Shown one piece after another: positions 1 to 9,689 of a stretch of 64,000 nt of DNA (position 1 is the first letter of the stretch; every line of letters starts with the position of its first letter). Under the pieces are notes generated by a model. It ran no database searches and was not told where the DNA came from. It worked only from the letters and a program-made list of their open reading frames with translations. The translations under genes and the position numbers were made by a program. Source of the DNA: an uncultured Chlorobiales bacterium (GTDB lineage Bacteria > Bacteroidota > Chlorobiia > Chlorobiales > Chlorobiaceae); contig CAIYTH010000002.1 in the NCBI GenBank assembly GCA_903929135.1, positions 1 to 64,000 of the forward strand, read 5' to 3'.

Positions 1-999
1 ACCTATGGACATCCTGAAATCACAACGGTAAAGACTGGTGTCGGCAACAACCCTGGTATACTGATTTCCGGCCATGACCTGCGCGATATGGAGGAGCTTC
101 TCCGCCAGACCGAAGGCACGGGAGTGGATGTCTATACCCATTGCGAGATGCTTCCTGCCCACTATTACCCGGCGTTCAAGAAGTACAGCCACTTCGTCGG
201 CAACTACGGCAACTCCTGGTGGGCTCAGGACCGCGAGTTCGACAGCTTCAACGGTCCGATCCTCATGACCACCAACTGCATCGTGCCGGTTCGTGAGTCT
301 TACCGTCACCGCATGTTCACCACCGGCATGGCGGGGTATCCCGGCCTGAAGCACCTTCCTGCGCGTGTCGAAGGTGGGGAAAAGGACTTTTCCGGGATTA
401 TCGAACTGGCAAAAACCTGTGCTCCTCCGACAGAAATCGAGAACGGTGAGATCGTCGGCGGGTTCGCCCACACCCAGGTGCTCGCTCTGGCAGACAAGGT
501 GGTCGACGCGGTCAAATCGGGCGCCATCAAGCGGTTTGTGGTCATGGCGGGTTGCGACGGCAGGCACGCATCGCGGCAGTACTACACCGATGTCGCCGCT
601 GCGCTTCCGAAGGAAACGGTCATCCTGACCGCCGGCTGCGCCAAGTACCGCTACAACAAGCTGCCGCTCGGCGACATCGGCGGTATACCGCGGGTGCTCG
701 ATGCTGGCCAGTGCAACGACTCCTATTCGCTGGCCGTGATCGCCCTCAAGCTCAAGGAGGTGTTCGGGCTTGACGACATCAACGACCTGCCCATCTCCTT
801 CGATATCGCCTGGTACGAGCAGAAAGCGGTCACGGTGCTGCTTGCCCTGCTCTTTCTCGGAGTCAAAGGCATCAGGCTCGGGCCGACGTTGCCGGAGTTC
901 CTCACCCCGAACATCGCTGCGGCCATCGTTGAGAAGTTCGACCTGAAACCCATCGGGTCGGTCGAAGCGGACATAGAGGCCATGATGGCCGGCGCCTGA
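1..999 (+). CDS. hcp: Hybrid cluster protein (hydroxylamine reductase), 3' part
   Basis: The reading frame is open from base 1, so the N-terminal part lies outside the window; the ORF track's ATG at 88 is internal. The visible C-terminal 332 residues carry hallmark Hcp segments: [13 protein letters not shown], a [13 protein letters not shown] cysteine segment, MTTNCIVPV, and GCDGRH followed by [10 protein letters not shown]. These cysteines ligate the hybrid Fe-S-O cluster in the family. Hcp is a cytoplasmic enzyme that reduces hydroxylamine in vitro and is linked to NO and nitrosative stress in anaerobes. A terminator follows the stop closely, so this is the last gene of its transcript. Any regulator or Hcr partner would be upstream and is not visible. 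Confidence 0.95.
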   Translation, partial: TYGHPEITTVKTGVGNNPGILISGHDLRDMEELLRQTEGTGVDVYTHCEMLPAHYYPAFKKYSHFVGNYGNSWWAQDREFDSFNGPILMTTNCIVPVRESYRHRMFTTGMAGYPGLKHLPARVEGGEKDFSGIIELAKTCAPPTEIENGEIVGGFAHTQVLALADKVVDAVKSGAIKRFVVMAGCDGRHASRQYYTDVAAALPKETVILTAGCAKYRYNKLPLGDIGGIPRVLDAGQCNDSYSLAVIALKLKEVFGLDDINDLPISFDIAWYEQKAVTVLLALLFLGVKGIRLGPTLPEFLTPNIAAAIVEKFDLKPIGSVEADIEAMMAGA

Positions 1000-1018
1000 G
1001 TCCTGCTCCTGCCAATCG

Positions 1019-1050
1019 GAAGGCGGGCTTCGGCCCGTCTTTCCTTTTTC
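1019..1050 (+). terminator. Rho-independent terminator after hcp
   Basis: AAGGCGGGC and GCCCGTCTT form a 9-bp stem with one G-T pair around a tight loop, followed by a T-rich tract. It lies about 20 bases after the hcp stop. Confidence 0.85.
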
Positions 1051-1263
1051 CGGGAAAACCGGCCGCTGCCGACACCTGGAGGGGTGTAAAGTCTGCGGGA
1101 ATTTATAGGTAATAGCTGTATATTACTGCTGTAAAAAGCTGCCTTTCTGGGGGAGTTCCTGAGTCGGGTACAGATCCGGCTTCATACAGCGGCTGCCCCT
1201 GCCGTGCAGATAAGCAATTCATCAGTACAGGCTATGCCCACCACCAGCCGGAGGTAATCCGTA

Positions 1264-3090
1264 ATGGCATTTTTCAGGAACATCTGTCTTGTCGAGGCTC
1301 CACAGACATTCGTCACTCCATTTCCGAGATTCATCACCGATTGCATCGGCGTCTGCTACCTCGCAGCTGCCGTCGAAGACATTGCCGAAAGTCTGGTCAT
1401 TCCGGAGAATTACTACAACGACCAGCTTCCCGTAAGCTTCGAGCATCTCATGAAAAGCCGCAAAATCGATCTTGTGGCCATCTCTTCCATGACCGGCGGG
1501 TTCAACAATGCGGTTCGTCTCGCCGAAATAGCGAAGCGGCAGGGAGCCTACGTGGTCATGGGCGGGTTCCATCCGACAGCGCTTCCGGAAGAGGTATTGA
1601 AGCTGGATTGCGTCGACCTGGTTGCTATAGGCGAAGGGGAATCCACCTTCAGGGAGCTGGTGCAGCGGGGCCCGTCGCGAGAGGTCAAAGGGCTTGCCTG
1701 GCAGGAGGGAGGCGGAATCGTCTACACTGGTGATCGCGATCTGATCGAGGATGTGGATTCCATCCGGTACCCTCTGCGCGCCCTCAGGCCGGAACGTTTC
1801 GGGGAGAAGGGGGACGACTATACCATCGACACCATCTACACGTCGAGGGGATGCCCCTGGTCATGTTCGTTCTGCGCCAACGACAAGATGCACAAGCACT
1901 GGCGCGGCAGGAGCGCGGAGAATGTCGTCGAGGAGATCGCCATGCTGCACAACCCGAAGAAGAAGAAGCTCCTCAAGATCTGGGACGCCAACTTCCTGAC
2001 CAACATCAAGCGTGCGGAAAGGATCTGCGACCTGATGATCGAGCGGGGGTTCACCAATTTCAGGATCATGACCGAGACGAGGGCAAAGGATATCGTCCGT
2101 GCCGAACGCATCCTCGAAAAGCTCCGCGCCGTCGGGCTCAACAAGGTCGGCCTCGGCATCGAAAGTCCGAATCCCCAGACCCTCGAACTGATGAACAAGA
2201 AGAACTCGCTCAGCGATGTTTCCCGGGCCATCGAGCTTCTCGATCATCACGGCATCGGAGCGGAGGGGTACTTCATCATCGGGCACCAGTCCGAGAGCGA
2301 AAAGGACACCATGGCCTACCCCGAGTTTGCGAAATCCCTCGGGCTCAAGCAGTCCCTGTTCATGTCGATGACGCCCTATCCCGGCACGAGGATTTTCGAG
2401 GAGTACCGGAGCGAAGGCAACATCACCTCCACCGACTGGGACCTCTACAACAACTTCTCTCCGGTCATCAGGACCTCCAGCATGGATACCCATGACCTGG
2501 TCAGGATGATGGCCTATTGCAACGTGGCCTTCTGCAACTATCGCTCACTGCTCAAAAGGGACAGCGAAGGAGCCGCACTCCTGGTCTTCCTGAAGGACCT
2601 TTTCCAGCTCGTCTTCCTGTTCAAGGTGAACAAGACGTTGCGAGGGCAGGAAGTCTCCACGATCATATTCGAGGCGTTCACTCGCTATCTCGACACGCAT
2701 CCCCGCATCGAGTACGCCCCGAAAGTTCCGGCAACTCCACTGAAACAGCCGCTGGCCTTCAGTCTCGAACACCCTTCAGGGGAGCGTATCGATTTCGTGA
2801 TCCGCCAGCAGGGCAACCTGCGGGTGATGACCATGCGGAAGGTAGCCCGCGGAAACGGTCCTGCCCCAGGTCCTGTAGTGAGCCTCGAAAAGGTGGTGGA
2901 TGCGGCATTTTCGATTCCCATGGACATTCTCATGCGTCTTCTTTACAGGAACGAGCTCATGCGGAACAATCCGGGCCGACTGACCCGGCGACAGGCTTTC
3001 GCCCTGGTTGCCGACAAGGAGGTCCGCCAGGCAGCTGCGAGGTTTCTCAAATTGTACCGTGGCTGTTTCCGTGGAAGGAAAGCAGCCTGA
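1264..3090 (+). CDS. B12-binding domain radical SAM protein
   Basis: This 608-residue protein has a cobalamin-binding-type Rossmann domain at about residues 1-150, including [11 protein letters not shown] and AIGEGE. A radical SAM barrel follows, with CPWSCSFC (CX3CX2C, near residues 197-204) to bind the 4Fe-4S cluster and SAM. The C-terminal 200 residues are a less familiar extension. Members of this class methylate or rearrange unreactive carbons; in green sulfur bacteria relatives include the bacteriochlorophyll enzymes BchE, BchQ and BchR. I cannot assign this one to any of them, and its N-terminus differs from BchE as I remember it. The start is fixed by GGAGG eight bases before the ATG. 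The HAD gene begins at the next base after its stop, so the two are probably co-transcribed. Confidence 0.85.
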   Translation: MAFFRNICLVEAPQTFVTPFPRFITDCIGVCYLAAAVEDIAESLVIPENYYNDQLPVSFEHLMKSRKIDLVAISSMTGGFNNAVRLAEIAKRQGAYVVMGGFHPTALPEEVLKLDCVDLVAIGEGESTFRELVQRGPSREVKGLAWQEGGGIVYTGDRDLIEDVDSIRYPLRALRPERFGEKGDDYTIDTIYTSRGCPWSCSFCANDKMHKHWRGRSAENVVEEIAMLHNPKKKKLLKIWDANFLTNIKRAERICDLMIERGFTNFRIMTETRAKDIVRAERILEKLRAVGLNKVGLGIESPNPQTLELMNKKNSLSDVSRAIELLDHHGIGAEGYFIIGHQSESEKDTMAYPEFAKSLGLKQSLFMSMTPYPGTRIFEEYRSEGNITSTDWDLYNNFSPVIRTSSMDTHDLVRMMAYCNVAFCNYRSLLKRDSEGAALLVFLKDLFQLVFLFKVNKTLRGQEVSTIIFEAFTRYLDTHPRIEYAPKVPATPLKQPLAFSLEHPSGERIDFVIRQQGNLRVMTMRKVARGNGPAPGPVVSLEKVVDAAFSIPMDILMRLLYRNELMRNNPGRLTRRQAFALVADKEVRQAAARFLKLYRGCFRGRKAA

Positions 3091-3762
3091 ATGAGAACCG
3101 GTACCATGATCCGGGCGGTTTTGTGGGATAACGACGGATTGCTTCTCGACAGCGAAGCCCTGTTTTTCAGCCTGACAAAGCGGTTCTTCGCCGAGGCAGG
3201 CATTCATCTCGACGAGGCCTACTGGGGTATCGAATATCTGGGCAATGCGAAACACAGTGTCCAGATCGCCCGTGAACTCGGTATGGCTCCCGATCTGGCA
3301 GAAAAGCTCCTTGATAGAAGGAATGACGCGTTTGTCGAACGTATCAGGCACTCCGTGCCGCTGATGCCGAAGGTTCGGGAAACCATCGAAGCGCTGAGAG
3401 GGCAGGTGCGCCTCGGCCTGGTGACCGGCAGCCCCCGCGACAAGGTCGAACTCATGCATGGACCTGCCGGTTTGCTCGACCGGTTCGACGTGATCGTCAC
3501 GGACGACGACGTCTCGAACCCGAAACCGCATCCAGAACCTTACCTGAAGGCGCTCGAATCGCTGGGCCTGAGTCCGGAGGAGTGTCTTGCCGTCGAAGAT
3601 TCCCGGCGCGGCCTCTCGTCGGCCTATGCTGCCGGCATCCCCTGCATCGTCGTTCCGAACGCGCTGACGAAAGTGCAGAGCTTCGAGCTTGCCTATGCCG
3701 TTGAGGACGACGTTTCCGGCGTCCTGAAGCATCTCCATGCGAGGAACAGACATTCCGCATGA
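3091..3762 (+). CDS. HAD-superfamily phosphatase, beta-phosphoglucomutase-like
   Basis: This 223-residue cytoplasmic hydrolase has the HAD motif I nucleophile DNDGLLLDSE (D13 and D15), a motif II threonine in LVTGSP, the motif III lysine in NPKPHPEPY and the motif IV acids in VEDSRRG. The insert between motifs I and II is an alpha-helical cap, which places it with sugar-phosphate phosphatases and phosphoglucomutases; the substrate cannot be read from sequence. The ATG directly abuts the TGA of the radical SAM gene, which suggests translational coupling. A second ATG at 3106 (MIRAVLWD) is an equally plausible start. Confidence 0.85.
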   Translation: MRTGTMIRAVLWDNDGLLLDSEALFFSLTKRFFAEAGIHLDEAYWGIEYLGNAKHSVQIARELGMAPDLAEKLLDRRNDAFVERIRHSVPLMPKVRETIEALRGQVRLGLVTGSPRDKVELMHGPAGLLDRFDVIVTDDDVSNPKPHPEPYLKALESLGLSPEECLAVEDSRRGLSSAYAAGIPCIVVPNALTKVQSFELAYAVEDDVSGVLKHLHARNRHSA

Positions 3763-3866
3763 CACGGGAAAAGTTGCTATCTTTCGTCATTGAAAACATC
3801 TATTGACGATATCCTGATTTGCCCTCCCCCATGCATATGACGGTATTCCATTGCCAATACTGACCC

Positions 3867-5381
3867 ATGGCAGATTCTCCGAATCACCGCATTGATGGCC
3901 CGACTGCGATCGCAGCTGGAATCTCCCTCCTGATTTTCGCATACGTCGCGATACGTGCCGCCACGCTCTGCATCACGGTCGATGAGGCGCTGACCTACAA
4001 TTGGCACGTTACGGGCGGCTGGTGGCAGATCGTGATGTTCAGGACTCCGGGACTGCCGGACAACAACCATGTGCTGTTCACGCTGCTCAGCAAAATTTCG
4101 GTCATGCTGTTCGGCCTGACCGAGTTGACGCTCCGGCTTCCGAGCCTGCTCGGTACCATCTTCTATCTCGTCGGGCTGAACCTCTGCCTGCGACGCATCG
4201 TTCCCGGCTGGCGGCAGGTTGTCGGGGTCCTTGCCGTCGGCTTGAGTCCTTACGTGGTGGACTTCCTGGGACTCGCTCGCGGATACGGACTGGGACTTGG
4301 CTTCACCATGCTTGGCCTGGCCGCCCTGCTTTCGTCGCTAACCGGGACGCCCGGCAAGGTCCGGGCGACGACCGCACTGTCGAGCCTGCTTCTCTTTGCC
4401 CTCGCGGCGTTGTCGAACCTCTCTTTTCTCCTGGTCCTGGGAGCGGCAATGATCATCATCGCCCTCTTCCTGGCCTGGTCGTGGGTGGCTGCCCGGAGCG
4501 TCACGGACTCTGCGGAATCACCCTGGCTGCTCCTGGTGAAGATTTTCGTCCCGGTGGTTCCGATCATCGCCTACCTGGCCATACCGCTCGGGATCATTCA
4601 GAAGGGAAAGCTTTTCGATATGGGGGGGCATAACGGATTCTGGGAAGATACGGTCATCAGCCTCTTCTATGGTACCGTCTACAATAGTCCCTGGCTTCTG
4701 GAGCTGGACAGCCTTCTGCTTGAATGGATAATGGTGGCGGCGCTTTTCGTCCCTGTTGCGCTCGTGGTGCTGAGCCGTTCGGACAAACGGAAATTCGCCG
4801 TGTTTTCAGTACTCGCCGGCATGACAGCCACGGTCATCCTCGAAAGTATCGCACAGAACTCCCTGATGCATGTCGCGTTCCTTCACGGACGCCGGGGAAT
4901 CTACCTCATTCCACTGTTTCTGCTCACGGTGCTTGCCCTTGGCGATCCGCCCCGGGGAGTGTCCCGCTGGTTCTCCGCGCTTGCCCTGACGATCGGCCTT
5001 CTGGTTCCGGCGGTTTTTGCCGTAAACGGTTTGACATCCATGAATTTCCATTACATCTTTGACTGGAACGAGTACGGGGGCACACGTGCGGCCATGGCAG
5101 CCGTCAAGGAGAGTATCCAGCGGGAGAAGCTCGACGTGCCGGTCCTGATGCGCGCCAACTGGTTGCTGGAACCCAGCATGAGCTTCTACCGGCGCTCCAT
5201 GGGCCTCGAAACCCTTCTCTATCCGGTCAGGCAGGGCGGGCTTGACGGTCCCGCAGATTTTTATTACGGTTATGCCCGGGATGAGGGGACGATGACAAAG
5301 TATGGCGCCCGTCCATTGCTGCGGCAACCCGGCTCCGGAACGCTTCTGTTCGAGCGTACCGGCAAAGAGTCCAGGCAATGA
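3867..5381 (+). CDS. GT-C fold membrane glycosyltransferase-like protein (copy A)
   Basis: This 504-residue polytopic membrane protein has about ten hydrophobic segments. An early acidic pair follows the first helix (ITVDEALTYN, D39-E40), then NNHVLFTLL and ELTLRLPSLL. This arrangement is typical of PMT/ArnT-like GT-C enzymes, which take sugar from a polyprenyl phosphate carrier outside the cytoplasmic membrane. The genes that follow encode a GT2 of the polyprenyl-phosphate sugar synthase type and a GtrA flippase-like protein, so this may be the GtrC-like transferase of a three-part module. It is closely paralogous to the gene at 16538-18055, with the acidic pair at the same residue numbers. 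Sugar and acceptor are unknown. Confidence 0.75.
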   Translation: MADSPNHRIDGPTAIAAGISLLIFAYVAIRAATLCITVDEALTYNWHVTGGWWQIVMFRTPGLPDNNHVLFTLLSKISVMLFGLTELTLRLPSLLGTIFYLVGLNLCLRRIVPGWRQVVGVLAVGLSPYVVDFLGLARGYGLGLGFTMLGLAALLSSLTGTPGKVRATTALSSLLLFALAALSNLSFLLVLGAAMIIIALFLAWSWVAARSVTDSAESPWLLLVKIFVPVVPIIAYLAIPLGIIQKGKLFDMGGHNGFWEDTVISLFYGTVYNSPWLLELDSLLLEWIMVAALFVPVALVVLSRSDKRKFAVFSVLAGMTATVILESIAQNSLMHVAFLHGRRGIYLIPLFLLTVLALGDPPRGVSRWFSALALTIGLLVPAVFAVNGLTSMNFHYIFDWNEYGGTRAAMAAVKESIQREKLDVPVLMRANWLLEPSMSFYRRSMGLETLLYPVRQGGLDGPADFYYGYARDEGTMTKYGARPLLRQPGSGTLLFERTGKESRQ

Positions 5382-5480
5382 GTTCCGGACGGATGCCGGC
5401 GGTCAGCCGCCATGTTCTGCAGTGATGCGTTATTACTCCGGCAATCAAAGGTTTCGACTGTCTTTAATGCAAGCCATCTT

Positions 5481-5563
5481 TCTTTTGTCATTCTGAGTCT
5501 CATGTTATACTGAGTCTCATGTCATTCAAAGTCTCATGTCATTCAAAGTCTCTTGTCATTCTG
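5481..5563. repeat. 17-bp direct tandem repeat, four units plus a partial one
   Basis: After a partial unit (5481-5495), units at 5496, 5513, 5530 and 5547 follow AGTCTCATGTCATTCAA. The two central units are identical and the outer ones differ at a few positions. The last unit ends in TGTCATTCTG and merges into the left end of the palindromic element, so the tandem array seems built from that element's terminal sequence. Confidence 0.9.
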
Positions 5564-5642
5564 AGCGGAGCGAAGAATCCAGAACTCATTGTTTCAAAAA
5601 ATGATGGATTCTTCATTGCGCTACGCTTCATTCAGAATGACA
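5554..5642. repeat. MITE-like palindromic intergenic element
   Basis: TGTCATTCTGAGCGGAGCGA at the left is matched by an imperfect inverted copy at the right (CGCTACGCTTCATTCAGAATGACA), with GAAGAATCC and GGATTCTTC as further complementary arms. The roughly 89-base unit can fold into one long hairpin. Similar TGTCATTCTGAGCG...GAAGAATC palindromes are dispersed between genes in many bacteria. It has no ORF of its own and looks like a non-autonomous mobile repeat. Confidence 0.8.
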
Positions 5643-5734
5643 GGGTGTTTTCTCGGATACCATTGCGAGTTTTAGTTGCCGGAGTAACAAGCAGCCGACA
5701 GAACCGATTTTACTCTACAGGAGGAGAACACCAT

Positions 5735-6673
5735 ATGTCGTATCGAGGCCTGAACGTAGCCCTTACCATTCCCTGTTACAACGAGGAGGCTGCGATCGCC
5801 CAGGTGATCCGGGACTTCCGCAAGGCGATGCCCGGCCTGGAGATCTACGTCTTCGACAACAATTCCACCGACAGGACGGCTGCCATGGCGCGAGCGGAAG
5901 AGGCTCATGTCATCAACGTCCCGTTGCCGGGAAAAGGAAACGTGGTTCGACGGATGTTTGCCGATGTCGAAACCGATATCTACATCATGGTCGACGGAGA
6001 CGCCACCTATGACGCCCCGTCGGTGACCAGGCTGGTCGACAAGCTGATCGACGAGCATCTCGACATGGTGGTCGGCTGTCGCGAGGCGCGTGCGGACGTG
6101 GCCGGCGAAGCCTACCGGCGAGGGCACCAGTGGGGCAACCGCATGCTGACGCAAAGCACGGTGAACATCTTCGGCGGCGGTTTCACCGACATGCTCTCCG
6201 GGTACCGCGCCTTTTCGAAACGGTATGTGAAATCCTTTCCTGCGCTGTCCCACGGCTTCGAAATCGAGACCGAGCTGACCGTTCATGCGCTGGAACTCAG
6301 GATGCCCTTCGGCGAAGTCATGACCCCCTATTATGCGCGGCTGGAAGGGTCCGAAAGCAAACTCTCGACCTATCGTGACGGATGGCGGATCCTCAAAACC
6401 ATATTCCGCCTCTACATGAGCGAACGGCCGTTTTCGTTCTACGGCATCTGCGCTGCCCTTATGGCCGCCGTTGCCATCATGATCTCCATCCCGGTCATCA
6501 TCGAATACCTGCATACGGGGCTCGTCCCCCGTTTTCCCACCATCATCCTTTCCGCATCGATGATGGTCTGTTCGCTGCTGTCGCTGATGTGCGGCCTGAT
6601 TCTTGACAACGTCACCAGGGGGCGGCACGAAATGAAGCGGCTTGCCTACCTCACAATTCCGTTTCGTGCCTGA
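5735..6673 (+). CDS. Family 2 glycosyltransferase, GtrB/DPM-synthase type
   Basis: This 312-residue protein has an N-terminal GT-A domain with IPCYNEE, DNNSTDRT and the metal-binding DGD (D87-D89), then two hydrophobic helices at about 232-290. That is the layout of GtrB and dolichol-phosphate mannose synthase relatives, which load a sugar onto polyprenyl phosphate at the inner membrane face. I chose the ATG at 5735 because AGGAGGAG lies just before it; the longer frame from 5519 would translate the repeat element. Its stop overlaps the start of the GtrA gene by one base. With the upstream GT-C gene it forms a plausible Gtr module, although the repeat lies between them. Confidence 0.9.
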   Translation: MSYRGLNVALTIPCYNEEAAIAQVIRDFRKAMPGLEIYVFDNNSTDRTAAMARAEEAHVINVPLPGKGNVVRRMFADVETDIYIMVDGDATYDAPSVTRLVDKLIDEHLDMVVGCREARADVAGEAYRRGHQWGNRMLTQSTVNIFGGGFTDMLSGYRAFSKRYVKSFPALSHGFEIETELTVHALELRMPFGEVMTPYYARLEGSESKLSTYRDGWRILKTIFRLYMSERPFSFYGICAALMAAVAIMISIPVIIEYLHTGLVPRFPTIILSASMMVCSLLSLMCGLILDNVTRGRHEMKRLAYLTIPFRA

Positions 6674-7101
6674 TGGCGCAGGAAGTGCATAAGGACAGGG
6701 TGGTCAGGGTTTCGGCCCAATTCTTCTGGTTCGGGATCGCCGGCCTCATCGGCTTCCTGGTCGATTCGGGCGTCCTGTACCTCCTCAAGGAGGCCATGGG
6801 GGTCTATGCGGCCCGCGCGGTTTCATTCATCGCCGCCGCCTTCTCGACATGGCTCTTCAACCGTGCGATCACGTTCCGGGAGCAGAAGTCCGGCCATTCG
6901 ACCTCGAAGGAGTTCGGTCTCTACCTCGCGCTGATGATGATCGGCGGAAGCGTCAACTATGGCGTCTACGCACTGCTGATCTCCAGGGAAGCCCTGGTCG
7001 CACAGCACCCGGTGCTCGGCGTCGCCGCCGGCAGCCTCGCAGGCATGGTCATCAACCTGCTGACCTCACGTTTCCTCCTGTTCCGGCACAGCCATTCTTG
7101 A
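6673..7101 (+). CDS. GtrA family membrane protein (putative lipid-linked sugar flippase)
   Basis: This 142-residue protein has four predicted transmembrane helices. It carries the GtrA-family pattern: FGIAGLIGFLVDSGVLYLL near the N-terminus, then FNRAITFR, and a C-terminal NLLTSRFLLFR. In phage serotype-conversion systems GtrA is proposed to move polyprenyl-phosphate sugar across the inner membrane. The ATG overlaps the TGA of the GT2 gene (TGATG), so translation is probably coupled and the two proteins likely act together. No terminator is evident in the 130 bases after it. Confidence 0.9.
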   Translation: MAQEVHKDRVVRVSAQFFWFGIAGLIGFLVDSGVLYLLKEAMGVYAARAVSFIAAAFSTWLFNRAITFREQKSGHSTSKEFGLYLALMMIGGSVNYGVYALLISREALVAQHPVLGVAAGSLAGMVINLLTSRFLLFRHSHS

Positions 7102-7231
7102 AATCCTCCGCGCCTGACGCACCGGTGTCAGGACTTTGCTGTTTCCACCTTCCTGTCCGGGTTTTCTTGTGCGCTCCATCGGTTTATTTTATACTGAGAT
7201 AGAACCTGGGTAACCATAATCGCTCCTCTTT

Positions 7232-8473
7232 ATGCAGGAAAAAGCACAAGCAAGCATTCGTGACGTCGTGAGCCTGCCGGTCATCGTGGCCGCGCTCGGC
7301 TATTTCGTCGATATCTACGACCTCGTCCTCTTCAGCATCGTCCGTGTGCCGAGCCTGAAGTCGTTCGGACTCCAGGGTAAGGAGCTGATCGATTACGGCG
7401 TCTTCCTGCTGAACATGCAGATGATCGGCATGCTCGTCGGGGGCATCCTCTGGGGGTGGCTCGGCGACCGGAAGGGTCGGCTGAAGATCATGTTCGGCTC
7501 GATCCTGATGTATTCGCTGGCCAACATCGCCAACGGACTGGTGACGACGCTGCCTGCCTATGCGTTCTTCAGGTTCGTGGCCGGCGTCGGCCTGGCCGGG
7601 GAGCTCGGGGCCGGCATTACGCTGGTTTCCGAGGTGCTGCACACTCGCGTGCGGGGATACGGCACGATGCTTGTCGCTTCCATCGGCGTGTCGGGGGCGA
7701 TCCTCGCCAACTTCGTGGCAAATGCCTACGAGTGGCGAAACGCGTTCTTCATCGGCGGTGGGCTCGGCCTGCTGCTCCTGTTCGCCCGAATCAGGGTGTC
7801 GGAGTCAGGGATGTTCAAGACCATGGAAGAGCAGGATGGGATCAGCAAGGGGAACCTGCTTGCACTGTTCACAGGAAAGGAACGGTTCCTGCGCTACCTC
7901 AACTCGATCCTCATCGGGGTGCCGATCTGGTTCGTCGTCGGGGTGCTGATCACCTTTTCGCCTGAGTTCGCCTCGTCGTTCCATATCTCGGGCGAGGTGT
8001 CGGCCGGCAACGCGGTGATGTACTGTTACCTCGGGCTGGTGTTCGGCGACCTGTCGAGCGGGCTGCTGAGCCAGCTTTTCAAAAGCAGGAAGAAGGCCGT
8101 CCTCCTGTTCATGGTGATGACGATCGCTTCGGTGGGGCTCTACTTCAGCCAGGGCGGGGCGAGCCCGCAGTACTTCTATGGTGTCTGTGCCGCACTCGGC
8201 TTCTCGGGCGGGTACTGGGCCATCTTCGTGACCGTGGCCGCGGAGCAGTTCGGGACCAACCTCAGGGCGACGGTCGCCACCACCGTTCCCAACCTGGTCA
8301 GGGGGATGGTGGTGCCGATCACGATGCTGTTCCAGTTCACCCGCGGGCGTTTCGGTCTCGAAACGGGTGCGCTCATCGTCGGCGGCATCTGCATGGCGCT
8401 TGCCCTGGTTTCGCTCTTCGCGCTCGAAGAGACCTTCCACAAGGACCTGGATTACTTCGAAGAATTTATGTGA
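7232..8473 (+). CDS. MFS transporter, metabolite:proton symporter-like
   Basis: This 413-residue major facilitator protein has about twelve hydrophobic helices. The loop 2-3 signature is present as GWLGDRKGR, with a helix-rich N-terminal half containing RFVAGVGLAGELGAG. That last segment resembles the sugar and organic-acid symporter branch, where G-E-G patterns in helix 4 are usual. It should act in the cytoplasmic membrane, driven by proton flux. The substrate cannot be told. The gene stands 130 bases after gtrA and 41 bases before the DCC-family gene on the same strand. Confidence 0.88.
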   Translation: MQEKAQASIRDVVSLPVIVAALGYFVDIYDLVLFSIVRVPSLKSFGLQGKELIDYGVFLLNMQMIGMLVGGILWGWLGDRKGRLKIMFGSILMYSLANIANGLVTTLPAYAFFRFVAGVGLAGELGAGITLVSEVLHTRVRGYGTMLVASIGVSGAILANFVANAYEWRNAFFIGGGLGLLLLFARIRVSESGMFKTMEEQDGISKGNLLALFTGKERFLRYLNSILIGVPIWFVVGVLITFSPEFASSFHISGEVSAGNAVMYCYLGLVFGDLSSGLLSQLFKSRKKAVLLFMVMTIASVGLYFSQGGASPQYFYGVCAALGFSGGYWAIFVTVAAEQFGTNLRATVATTVPNLVRGMVVPITMLFQFTRGRFGLETGALIVGGICMALALVSLFALEETFHKDLDYFEEFM

Positions 8474-8514
8474 GGATTACTTGAGTTTGCCCATGAACGT
8501 TACCTGGAGGCTCC

Positions 8515-8946
8515 ATGGAGAAGATTGCAACCGCCCTTCCGGAAAACATTGTCATTTTCGACGGTGTCTGCAACCTCTGTGAATTCTCGGTCAATTTCAT
8601 TTTTGAGCGTGATTCCGCCGGGCAGTTCTATTTCACCCCAGCCCAGTCTCCTCTTGGCGCATCCTTGCTCAAGCGTTTCGGCATCAACACATCGCGTCTC
8701 GACACCGTTGTGCTGGTCAGGGATGGCCTCGCCTTCACCCGAAGCGCAGCTGCCATAGAAATCGCCTCGAAACTCGACAATCCGTGGAATCTGCTCACCG
8801 TATTCCAGGCCGTACCTGAACCTTTGCGCGATATGCTCTATGACCTGATAGCCCAGAACCGGTATCAGCTCTTCGGAAAAAAAGAGGCGTGCATGCTGCC
8901 CTCCGAAGCGCTGCGCAAGCGCTTTATCGAAGAAATCCCGGCATAG
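8515..8946 (+). CDS. DCC-family (DUF393) thiol-disulfide oxidoreductase-like protein
   Basis: This 143-residue protein begins with [14 protein letters not shown], the DxxCxxC signature (D16, C19, C22) that names the DCC family. The paired cysteines resemble a thioredoxin-like redox site and most members are taken to be small oxidoreductases, though biochemical evidence is thin. There is no signal peptide, so a cytoplasmic location is likely. GGAGG upstream of the ATG at 8515 supports the start. Confidence 0.88.
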   Translation: MEKIATALPENIVIFDGVCNLCEFSVNFIFERDSAGQFYFTPAQSPLGASLLKRFGINTSRLDTVVLVRDGLAFTRSAAAIEIASKLDNPWNLLTVFQAVPEPLRDMLYDLIAQNRYQLFGKKEACMLPSEALRKRFIEEIPA

Positions 8947-9052
8947 TCCGCCAGACGGAAGGTTCCCCAGTCTCTCAGGTCCCTGGAACGCTCCCTGCGC
9001 TTACGGTACAACGTCCCCAAGTTATTCAACAAGGTCACACGCACCTGAATCC

Positions 9053-9247
9053 TCAGAGACCGTGTGCTGCCTTGAACTGGTTGGCCTCCTGTACGGCGGC
9101 GACAAGCTTTTCTGAGAGCCCAGGCATCTTATTGTAGTCTACCCAGAGCGAATCTTCGACGATATCATGGATCTGCGATGCGATATCAATTGCGATCCGT
9201 TTACGCTTGGCAAGCTCTTTTTTCAGCTCGCTGGCCTCTTCTGACAT
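9053..9247 (-). CDS. Small helical protein, possibly Rop-like (DUF683/CCE_0567 type)
   Basis: I start this gene at the ATG at 9247, preceded by AAGGAGAAAG, rather than at the upstream frame start 9364. The 64-residue product is charged and helical, with an ELKKELAKRKR first helix and a second helix after a short turn. The pattern resembles the helical-hairpin CCE_0567/DUF683 proteins often found with nitrogen-fixation genes, but no nif genes are nearby and the match is from memory. Both neighbours face the other way, so it is probably monocistronic. Confidence 0.7.
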   Translation of the reverse strand: MSEEASELKKELAKRKRIAIDIASQIHDIVEDSLWVDYNKMPGLSEKLVAAVQEANQFKAAHGL

Positions 9248-9689
9248 GATCTTTCTCCTTGGAATTATACGGTTAGATAAATACTCCGATCGGCAACCAT
9301 CTGCACTGTCCCCCTCGAAAACCCGCCATGCCCGACACCGGCACACACGTTCCGAGTTAGCCAACGCGATTACAACGGCAACGTGAACGATACAATGCCG
9401 ATACCGATGTATGTGCTAAGTTCAGGCTCGTAAGTTACTGAGGTAAAAAAACATCCGCCCGCATAAATTCCAAGGGTTCTGATCGGTAAGACATCGCCCC
9501 CAAAGACGCATTCTTTCTATCATCCTGTTCCCGCCTTCACGGCTTTACCACGGCTTCAATAATCTACACATCCCGCGACCTGCATGATGCCGGTGTTGTA
9601 ACAAGCTCGTAAAAAGAGTAACTATAAATCATTAGGGTTCTACGTCTCCTGTTTTCCTTCCGCACAATTTCAAGAGCTGAGGTGTTGCC
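9248..9689. other. 442-base intergenic region without an identified gene
   Basis: This divergent region must hold promoters for the small minus-strand gene and the plus-strand exonuclease. I see the ribosome-binding site for the former (AAGGAGAAAG) but no convincing RNA gene, long hairpin or repeat. Confidence 0.5.

Noticed and set aside
1081-1263. Possible cobalamin riboswitch ahead of the B12 radical SAM gene
   Set aside because: I looked for the B12 box and the conserved core and found neither; only small unconvincing hairpins are present.
5496-5563. CRISPR-like direct repeats
   Set aside because: Units are only 17 bases and directly adjacent, with no spacers and no cas genes.
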